Assembly (NCBI RefSeq): GCF_014873755.1
Contig: NZ_JADBEG010000001.1
Span: 560,501 to 624,500, forward strand
Length of the DNA stretch: 64,000 nucleotides
Direction of reading: 5' to 3'
Origin: Amycolatopsis lexingtonensis
GTDB taxonomy: Bacteria > Actinomycetota > Actinomycetes > Mycobacteriales > Pseudonocardiaceae
Below are positions 58,200 to 64,000 of this stretch, one piece after another (the stretch's first letter is position 1; the number at the start of each line of letters is the position of its first letter). Both the position numbers and the translations under genes were made by a program. The notes beneath the pieces are model-generated. The model worked only from the letters and a program-made list of their open reading frames with translations. It made no database searches and was not told where the DNA came from.

Positions 58200-59792
58200 T
58201 CAGCGCTCGCGTAGCAGGAATCGCTGGAGCTTCCCGCTGGCGTTGCGCGGCAGCGCGTCGATGAACCGCACCCGCCGCGGGTACTTGTACGGCGCCGCAA
58301 CGGCTTTGGCGTGCTCCTGGAGGGCGTGCACGACGTCCGGGCCTGGGGCCGTGCCGGGCCGCAGCACGACGAAGGCCGTCACGACCGAGCCCCGGTCCGG
58401 GTCGGGCGTGCCGACGACCGCGCACTCTTCGACGTCCGGGTGCGTGAGCAGCACTTCTTCGACTTCGGGAGCCGCGATGTTGTAACCGGAGGAGACGATC
58501 ATGTCGTCGCTGCGCGCCACGAACCGGAAGTAGCCATCGGGCTCGCGCACGTAGGTGTCGCCAGTGATGTTCCAGCCGTCGCGGACGTAGTCGGCCTGCC
58601 GCGGGTCTTCGAGGTAGCGGCACCCGGTCGGGCCCTGGACCGCGAGCCGGCCGGGGGTCCCGTCGGGCACGGGCGCGCCGTCGAGGTCGAGGACGGCGGC
58701 GCGGAACCCGGGCACGACCTTGCCGGTGCGGCCGGGGCGGACGTCGTCGTCGGCCGCGGAGATGAACACGTGCAGCAGTTCCGTGCTGCCGATGCCGTCG
58801 ATCAGCGGCCGGCCGGTGACCTCGCGGTACCGCTCGGCGACGGCTTCGGGCAGCGCTTCGCCGGCGGAGACGGCGCGGCGGACGCCGGCCAGCAGCGGGC
58901 CGTCGCCGGAGCCGAGGATCGCGCGGTAGGCGGTCGGCGCGGTGAACAGCACGGTGACGGCGTGTTCGGCGACGGCCGCGGCGAGCTCCTTGGGCGTCGC
59001 GCGCTCCAGCAGGAGCACGGACGCGCCGGCGTGCAGCGGGAACACCAGCAGGCCGCCCAGGCCGAAGGTGAACGCCAGCGGCGGCGTCCCGCAGAACACG
59101 TCGTCCGCGGTGGGGCGCACGACGTGCCGGGAGAACGTGTCGGCGATGGCGAGCAGGTCGCGGTGGAAGTGCATGGTCGCCTTCGGTGTCCCGGTGGTGC
59201 CGGAGGTGAAGGCGAGCAGGGCGACGTCGTCGGCGGCGGTCGGCACGTCTTCGAAAGTCGCCGGGTGCCGGGCGCAGCGGCCGGCCAGTTCGGCTGTTTC
59301 GGTGCCGTAGGAGACCGTGGGCAGGCCGGGCGGCAGTTCGTCGAGCAGGCGCTCGTCGCAGAGGGCGACGCTCGGGCGGGCGCGATCGACGATCTTGTCC
59401 AGTTCGTGGCGGCGCAGCATCGGCATGGTCGTGACGGCGACGGCTCCGGCCTTGAGGACACCGAGCCAGCACGCGGCGAGCCACGGCGTGTTGGTTCCGC
59501 GCAGCAGCACCCGGTTCCCCGGCACGACGCCGAGTTCGGCGGTGAGCACGTGCGCGATCCGGTTGGCGCGCGCCAGCACCTCGCCGTATGACCACGTCTC
59601 GTGCGGTGAACGCAGGCAGGGCCAGTCCGCGCCGAGGCGGGCGGCGGTGTCGTCGAGCAGCGCGGTCGCGGCGTTGAGGCGGTCCGGGTAGCGCAGCTCC
59701 GGCAGGTCGAACACCAGCCGCGGCCACTGCTCGGCGGGTGGCAGCCGGTCGCGGCAGAACGAGTCGGTGTGAGCGCTGGGAGTAAACCTCAT
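58200..59792 (-). CDS. AMP-dependent acyl/aryl-CoA ligase (benzoate-CoA ligase-like)
   Basis: The ATG at 59792 has GAGGGG upstream and gives 530 aa. Adenylate-forming motifs are in order: FTSGTTGTPKATMHFH, GIGSTELLHVF, GWNITGDTYV, the hinge DDMIVSSGYNIAAPEVEE and the catalytic Lys in LPRNASGKLQRF. The short N-terminus and the STELLHVF motif place it near benzoate/2-aminobenzoate-CoA ligases. The carboxylic acid substrate cannot be read from sequence. It stands alone, with a terminator at its end. Confidence 0.9.
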   Translation of the reverse strand: MRFTPSAHTDSFCRDRLPPAEQWPRLVFDLPELRYPDRLNAATALLDDTAARLGADWPCLRSPHETWSYGEVLARANRIAHVLTAELGVVPGNRVLLRGTNTPWLAACWLGVLKAGAVAVTTMPMLRRHELDKIVDRARPSVALCDERLLDELPPGLPTVSYGTETAELAGRCARHPATFEDVPTAADDVALLAFTSGTTGTPKATMHFHRDLLAIADTFSRHVVRPTADDVFCGTPPLAFTFGLGGLLVFPLHAGASVLLLERATPKELAAAVAEHAVTVLFTAPTAYRAILGSGDGPLLAGVRRAVSAGEALPEAVAERYREVTGRPLIDGIGSTELLHVFISAADDDVRPGRTGKVVPGFRAAVLDLDGAPVPDGTPGRLAVQGPTGCRYLEDPRQADYVRDGWNITGDTYVREPDGYFRFVARSDDMIVSSGYNIAAPEVEEVLLTHPDVEECAVVGTPDPDRGSVVTAFVVLRPGTAPGPDVVHALQEHAKAVAAPYKYPRRVRFIDALPRNASGKLQRFLLRER

Positions 59793-59914
59793 CGCAGCCC
59801 CTCGGGTCTCGACCTGCACCACGAGGAACGTAGCACTCGTTGCGACCGTCGAGAAGGCGCAATAGCGCATCGATGACGGCGGCAACGGATGATCGATGCC
59901 GGGGCGCAGTCGCG

Positions 59915-60185
59915 CTAAGGGCGCTGGGCGGCGGTGAGCTCGCCCTGCGTCACGAAAGCTGCTGTCACGGTCACCTCCGTCAGCACCTCGCGGATCCGCA
60001 CCGGCTTCCCCGGCGCGGCCGGTTCCACCGAAAGCCGGGTGAGCACCCGGTGCACCGAAATCCGGTGCACGGCGAGGCCCCGGTCAGCGTGCCCGGCCCC
60101 GGCCGCGAAAGGCGGCGCCACCCGGGCCGCAGGTGATGTCGGCGCAGACGAGCATGGTCATCGCGAGTGCGGGCAGGCGCTTCAT
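59915..60185 (-). pseudogene. Frameshifted small secreted-protein gene
   Basis: From the ATG at 60185 the frame starts with an apparent signal peptide (MKRLPALAMTMLVCADITC) and then runs into an Arg-rich tail and stops. Near 60121 a neighbouring frame takes over with a well-formed beta-rich chain (LAVHRISVHRVLTRLSVEP, VRIREVLTEVTVTAAFVTQG) ending at 59915. Together they read like one secreted protein of about 90 aa broken by a single-base shift. A sequencing error or two unrelated frames are alternatives. Confidence 0.4.
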
Positions 60186-60318
60186 GGTGTTCGTCCCCTC
60201 GTGGTCGAGCCCGTGGTCATCCGCAGCGAGGCAGATGATCTTCAGGTGTAACGCACGGCGGTTGTCCGGCGCCGGGGCGAGGGGACCGGACATCAACGTC
60301 CGGACAACGGCGGCCGGC

Positions 60319-61023
60319 TCAGCCGGCGACCGTCGCGTCGGCCTGGTCGGCGCGGCGCAGGGCGTCGGCGACGAAGCCGTTCGCCTTCAGTTCCTCGACC
60401 AGGTCGCGCAGGAACCCGATGGTCTCGGGACGGCGGCCCGGCGTGGTCCCCGCCGCCTGTTGGATCTGCATGAACCGCTCCTCGACGACCCGAGTCCCGG
60501 GGTGTGCGGCCACGTAGGCCGTCATCGGCTGCCGGATCCCGGCGGCCACCTCCAGGCCCTGCTCTTCGAAGGCGACGACGCCGTCCTCGCCGCGGACGAT
60601 CGTCGCGTGCGAGAGCGTCCGGGTCAGGTAGAGGTCGTACGCCGACCCCTGCTTGACCCCGACCCGCACGCCCGGCCGGTCGACGTCGGCGGGGGAGCGG
60701 ACCGGCGAGCCGTCCGGAACGACGTACACGCCTTCGATGACGACGTAGGGCGCGGTGAAAGCCACCTCGGCCGCGCGCGCCGGTTCGATCGCCAGGAAGC
60801 AGAGGTCGGCCGCCCCTGAGGTCAGCGCCTCGAACGACTTCCGCGCGGCGTCGAAGCACAAGAGTTCCACCTCGACGCCCAGCCGTGCACCCACCTCGCG
60901 CGCGATATCGACGGTGACCCCGCCGGGCTCGGCCGCGGTCCCGTGCGCGAGCACCGGATTGCCGAGGTTGATGGCGGCACGCAGCACACCGGTGGGCGCG
61001 AGGTCGGCGGAAAGATCTCCCAT
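60319..61023 (-). CDS. Solute-binding-protein-3-like protein without signal peptide
   Basis: The 234-aa protein starts GDLSADLAPTGVLRAAINLG and has the type 3 periplasmic-binding pattern (VTVDIAREVGARLGVEVELL, ADLCFLAIEPARAAEVAFTA, PYVVIEGVYVV, VGVKQGSAYDLYL). No signal peptide, lipobox or Tat motif precedes it, and no ABC permease or ATPase gene is nearby. It may be a cytosolic ligand sensor or enzyme-like relative (cyclohexadienyl dehydratase uses the same fold). Its ligand is probably amino-acid-like. Confidence 0.82.
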   Translation of the reverse strand: MGDLSADLAPTGVLRAAINLGNPVLAHGTAAEPGGVTVDIAREVGARLGVEVELLCFDAARKSFEALTSGAADLCFLAIEPARAAEVAFTAPYVVIEGVYVVPDGSPVRSPADVDRPGVRVGVKQGSAYDLYLTRTLSHATIVRGEDGVVAFEEQGLEVAAGIRQPMTAYVAAHPGTRVVEERFMQIQQAAGTTPGRRPETIGFLRDLVEELKANGFVADALRRADQADATVAG

Positions 61024-61091
61024 GACCGGCGAGGGTAACCCCGCACCTCGGCACCCGTCGGCGAAGTGTTGTTCACGCCACCGGCCACCGC

Positions 61092-62123
61092 TCACCCCTT
61101 CGGCAGCCCGTCCGCCGTGCTCAGGTCGTACACCGTCTCCTGGTGGTACACCTCTCCCGGCCGCAGGACCGTGCTCGGGAAGTCCGGCCGGTTCGGCGAG
61201 TCCGGGAAGTGCTGGGCCTCCAGCGCGAACCCCGCCCCGCGCGAGGGCAGGTGGTTGCCCGAATAGAACTGCAGGCCCGGCTCCGTCGTTCGCACCGTGA
61301 GCAGGCGGCCGGACGCCGGGTCCCAAGCCCGCGCGGCAAATGGCGAATCGGCGTCCAGCACCCAGTTGTGGTCGTAACCATCGGCGAGAGCCAGCTGGGG
61401 GTCGGCCGCAGCGATGCGGGCGCCGATCGGGGACGGGCGGCGGAAGTCGAACGGCGTGTCCGCCACATCGACCGGGGAGCCGAGGGGGATCAAGGCGGCG
61501 TCGGTGGGGCAATACCGGCTCGCCGCGATCTCCAGCCGGTGGTCATAAACCTCCCCTGCGCCCGCCAGGTTCCAGTACGTGTGGTTGGTCAGGTTGACGA
61601 CCGTCGGCGCGTCGGTCGTCGCGCGGTAGGTCATGTGCAGGCCGGACGAAGTCAAGCGGTACGTCACTTCGGCCGCGAGCCGGCCGGGGTAGCCCTGGTC
61701 GCCGTCCGGGCTGGTCAGAGTCAGGCGGAGGCCGTCCGGGAACGGGGTCGCGGACCACACCCGCGTGTCGAAGCCGGCCGGGCCGCCGTGGAGGCTGTTC
61801 TTGCCGTCGTTCTGCGGCACCCGGTGCCGGACACCGTCGAGGGTGAACGTGCCGCCGGCGATGCGGTTGGCGAAGCGGCCGATCGCCGCGCCCAGGAAAA
61901 CCCTCGCCGCGTCCGGGTGGTTGTTCGCGACGTAGCCGTACAGGTCCGGGTAGCCGAGGACGACGTCGCGGTACTCGCCGTCGCGGTCCGGGGCCTCGAT
62001 CGACTGGATCACCGCGCCGTAGTCGAGGATCCGGACGGTGAGGCCGCCGGGGCGGGTCAGGGTGTAGCGGTGGACGTCCGTTTCGCCGGCGCGGCCGAAG
62101 AACTCGGGAACGGGTGCGGTCAT
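61092..62123 (-). CDS. Aldose 1-epimerase (galactose mutarotase)
   Basis: The ATG at 62123 follows GGAGGG; a start 6 codons earlier is weaker. The 343-aa protein has the GH-like beta-sandwich residues of GalM: GRFANRIAGG, NDGKNSLHGG, NHTYWNLAG with the acid His, DHNWVLD and TTEPGLQFYSGNHLP, and the base Glu in ALEAQHFPDSPN. It interconverts anomers of free sugars released from polysaccharide. The LacI-type operator 20 bases upstream links it to the GH43 gene 43 kb away. Confidence 0.92.
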   Translation of the reverse strand: MTAPVPEFFGRAGETDVHRYTLTRPGGLTVRILDYGAVIQSIEAPDRDGEYRDVVLGYPDLYGYVANNHPDAARVFLGAAIGRFANRIAGGTFTLDGVRHRVPQNDGKNSLHGGPAGFDTRVWSATPFPDGLRLTLTSPDGDQGYPGRLAAEVTYRLTSSGLHMTYRATTDAPTVVNLTNHTYWNLAGAGEVYDHRLEIAASRYCPTDAALIPLGSPVDVADTPFDFRRPSPIGARIAAADPQLALADGYDHNWVLDADSPFAARAWDPASGRLLTVRTTEPGLQFYSGNHLPSRGAGFALEAQHFPDSPNRPDFPSTVLRPGEVYHQETVYDLSTADGLPKG

Positions 62124-62143
62124 CGGGACGCCCTCCAGCACGC

Positions 62144-62157
62144 TGTTAACGCTAACA
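62144..62157. promoter_or_regulatory. LacI-type operator upstream of aldose epimerase
   Basis: TGTTAACGCTAACA is a near-perfect dyad differing by one base from the core of the site at 19368-19385. It lies 20 bases before the start codon, where repressor binding would block transcription. Confidence 0.7.
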
Positions 62158-62193
62158 CCGTGCTGGAACTCTAGGATCGCGCGCGGTATGTGG

Positions 62194-63429
62194 TCAAGAG
62201 CCCGAGGCGCGCGTCCCCAGCAACTGGTGGGCGCGCAACGCCATCTGGATCTCCAGGCGCCGCGCCGGATCCGCCAGTTGGTCGCCGAACAGTTCGGTCA
62301 GCTGACTCACCCGGTAGCGGACCGTCTGGGGGTGGATCCCCAGCGCCTGCGCGATCTCCGGGGTGCTCCCGTTGTGCTCCAGCCAGCACAGCAGTGTCTC
62401 GGCCAGCCGGGTCTGCTGCTTCGCCGTCAGGTCCGCGAACGGCGCGAGGACCTTGGCCGACAGCTCGTCCAGCAGAAACCGGTCGAGCAGCAGCCAGTGC
62501 GTCGCGAGGTGGTCGGCCGTGTGCGTCACCGGGTGGTCGCCGGTCAGGCCGCGGCGGGCCAGGTCGAGCGTGCGGCGGGCCCACCGCGCCGACGTCGCCG
62601 CGTCGGCCGGGCGGACGCGGGGGCCGACCGCCGCGCGCCGGCCGGGCAGGCGGCCTTCGAGGCCGAGCAGGTCGCGGTCCGGGTGCGGGGTCAGCACGCA
62701 GGGCTCGGCGCCGTCGAGATCGATCAGCACGTCGTCGGCGAACCGCGGTGACGGCGGCGGGTGCGGTCCGGTCCACGGCTCGAGCGCGATGACCACGACC
62801 TGCTCCGGCATCGGCCACCGCGCGGCTTCGGCCATCGTGGCGAGCGTCGACGGCGACGACGGCGGGGTGGCGAGCAGCAGTTCGAGCAACCTGCGGCGAC
62901 GGCGTTCGAGCGTGCCCGCCGCCATCGCCTGCGCCAGCGTGTACCCCTCGACCGAATACGCCGAAATCTCGTCCACGTAAGCGAAAATCGCCTCCGCGCC
63001 GATGCAGAGCACCGCGGCCGGGAAGCGGTGCGCCTGCCCGAGTTCCGCGATGTACCGCCACGCCGCGCGCCCGCCCGCGCGGTAGGCGGCCTGCAGGGAG
63101 TTGACGCTGCCACCGTCGTGGTGGACGCGTTTGCCGACCTCCACGAACAAGCTCGCCCAATCGTCCTGTGTGGACGGAAGATCCTCGATGCTGTCGATGC
63201 AGCTGAGCACCGCCTGCTCGATCGCGAGCACGATCACCTTGCCGAACTCGCCTTCGAGGGGCTTGGCGTACTCGGGCACGGCCCGCTGAACCTCCTCGAG
63301 GATCCGCCGGGCGAGCGGGTCGGCGTGCGGCCGGAACCGCCGCGCGACCTCCGTCGGCAGTGAGCACCACAGCTGGCGGGCGCGGCCGGTGCCCCGGGGG
63401 AACGGGATCATCTGAGTGGTCGTCGTCAT
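62194..63429 (-). CDS. PucR-family (CdaR-type) transcriptional regulator
   Basis: The start at 63429 (MTTTTQMIPFP) gives 411 aa; a start 7 codons earlier is less likely. The N-terminal RsbRD-like region is helical, the middle resembles a GGDEF-related sensing domain, and the C-terminus carries the PucR helix-turn-helix (LAETLLCWLEHNGSTPEIAQ, ALGIHPQTVRYRVSQLTELFG, LEIQMALRAHQLL). It is an activator or repressor of unknown target. The divergent MMPL gene is the nearest candidate. Confidence 0.9.
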   Translation of the reverse strand: MTTTTQMIPFPRGTGRARQLWCSLPTEVARRFRPHADPLARRILEEVQRAVPEYAKPLEGEFGKVIVLAIEQAVLSCIDSIEDLPSTQDDWASLFVEVGKRVHHDGGSVNSLQAAYRAGGRAAWRYIAELGQAHRFPAAVLCIGAEAIFAYVDEISAYSVEGYTLAQAMAAGTLERRRRRLLELLLATPPSSPSTLATMAEAARWPMPEQVVVIALEPWTGPHPPPSPRFADDVLIDLDGAEPCVLTPHPDRDLLGLEGRLPGRRAAVGPRVRPADAATSARWARRTLDLARRGLTGDHPVTHTADHLATHWLLLDRFLLDELSAKVLAPFADLTAKQQTRLAETLLCWLEHNGSTPEIAQALGIHPQTVRYRVSQLTELFGDQLADPARRLEIQMALRAHQLLGTRASGS

Positions 63430-63679
63430 GCCACAACCCCTTTCCGGCACCGGTGCGCGGAGGTCATGTACTCACACGGAATTGAAGTTGGCAACCGCCG
63501 GTCCTGCCGCGCGACCGGGTTCTGTCACGTGGAGACCAATGGCGGCGGCCACTATTGTCACCTGTCCGACAAACGGCGGAACACTCACGGGCACAAGGGT
63601 TTCCGGTCCGCGATTTGTGCTCCGGGACGGTATCTTCGCGCCCTTCCTGGTTGTTAGCGTGATCAACCGAGGAGGCCGG
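63430..63679. other. Divergent promoter region of PucR and MMPL genes
   Basis: This 250-base interval is relatively A/T-rich (around 63475-63570) and should hold promoters in both directions. I see no clear dyad or gene; a 63-codon frame inside it has no ribosome site and unlikely composition. Confidence 0.35.
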
Positions 63680-64000
63680 ATGACGACGCTCGTATCGTGG
63701 TGCTCCCGCCGCGCCGGTGCGGTCGTCGTGCTGTGGCTGCTGGCGTTGGGGGGCCTCGGTTCCGCCGCGCTGCACACCGGCGCGGCCTTCCGCGACACGA
63801 TCGACCTGCCCGCCGCGGACAGCACCGCGGCGGCGAACCTGCTGCGCGGCAGCGGTGCCGGCGGTGCCGAGGAACGGGTCGTCGCCCGCACGCCGGACAG
63901 CCCGATCGACACCGGCACCGGCCGGGCCCGGCTCGACGACTTTGCCGCCCGGCTGGCGGCGCTCCCGCACGTCGTCGCGGTCACCCCCGGCGCGGTGTCG
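63680..64000 (+). CDS. MMPL-family transporter, N-terminal part only
   Basis: GGAGG precedes the ATG at 63680 and the frame runs off the window end after 107 residues. It starts TTLVSWCSRRAGAVVVLWLL, a first membrane helix, then an extracytoplasmic stretch with FRDTIDLPAADSTAAANLL, the usual opening of actinobacterial MMPL (RND-type) lipid or drug transporters. The position next to PucR suggests control by it. The rest of the gene is outside the window. Confidence 0.82.
   Translation, partial: MTTLVSWCSRRAGAVVVLWLLALGGLGSAALHTGAAFRDTIDLPAADSTAAANLLRGSGAGGAEERVVARTPDSPIDTGTGRARLDDFAARLAALPHVVAVTPGAVS

Noticed and set aside
63466..63657. A 63-codon frame in the PucR/MMPL intergenic region
   Set aside because: It lacks a ribosome site and has a Cys/His-rich composition unlike neighbouring genes.
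1..64000. CRISPR array, tRNA, rRNA, IS element or prophage
   Set aside because: No regularly spaced repeats, cloverleaf genes, transposases, integrases or phage structural genes were found on either strand.

Overview
The window is high-GC actinobacterial DNA. It carries many GTG starts, probable leaderless transcripts and many TetR-type regulators. The gene families, together with a recurrent GTCCACAGTGGAC word inside coding sequence, suggest Pseudonocardiaceae and most likely Amycolatopsis; the genus is an inference. I see no rRNA, tRNA, CRISPR array, insertion sequence or phage, so this looks like chromosomal accessory and metabolic territory. Sixty genes or gene fragments are listed.

Layout. 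1-2.4 kb: the end of a PhyH-like dioxygenase, a tiny membrane protein, a 41-aa Cys-rich RiPP-precursor-like peptide, and a TetR-controlled SRPBCC/membrane pair. 2.5-7.1 kb: a large secreted GH87 alpha-1,3-glucanase and a secreted trypsin-like protease. 7.2-11 kb: TetR, an ECF sigma factor with its CU044_5270-type partner, MarR and AraC regulators. 11-15.7 kb: a three-subunit molybdenum hydroxylase and a membrane protein. 15.6-16.2 kb: two small genes behind a SigB/SigF-type promoter. 16.2-19.4 kb: a secreted protein with two GH43 domains under a LacI-type operator. 19.6-21.5 kb: an unrecognised locus of a 457-aa orphan protein, a 15-aa Gly/Ser peptide and a divergent 66-aa membrane protein. 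21.7-27.7 kb: TetR plus a cholesterol-oxidase-like flavoprotein and a secreted lipase, then a TetR/kinase pair divergent from a TIM-barrel-like protein. 27.8-30.6 kb: a secreted GH2 enzyme with AbfB modules. 30.9-39.2 kb: PAP2, YdcF, a DUF7019-type protein with a WD40-type Ser/Thr kinase, a heparin-lyase-like protein, a degenerate esterase and an orphan Imm8-like gene.

39.2-45.8 kb is a compact sugar-acid catabolic cluster: a GntR repressor with a perfect operator, D-mannonate dehydratase, mannonate/mannitol oxidoreductase, MHS transporter, idonate-type dehydrogenase and KDG kinase. 45.8-50.2 kb holds an atypical SAH-hydrolase paralogue with a structured leader, an LLM flavoprotein behind a MerR-type promoter, a secreted hexapeptide-repeat protein and a small alarmone synthetase. 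50.2-56.7 kb contains TetR/P450 divergent from an NTF2-like protein, DUF998, a secreted M14 carboxypeptidase and a LysE exporter. 56.7-64 kb contains a DnaJ-NERD fusion, a LexA-type box, an acyl-CoA ligase, a frameshifted small gene, a leaderless solute-binding-like protein, aldose 1-epimerase with the second LacI-type operator, a PucR regulator and the start of an MMPL transporter.

The unifying theme is polysaccharide breakdown outside the cell (GH87, GH43 x2, GH2-AbfB, heparin-lyase-like) feeding sugar and sugar-acid catabolism inside it. GH43 and the epimerase appear to be co-regulated. The most novel-looking parts are the 19.6-21.5 kb locus, the 41-aa peptide, the repeat protein with its leader, the SAH-hydrolase paralogue, and the nested intergenic palindromes.
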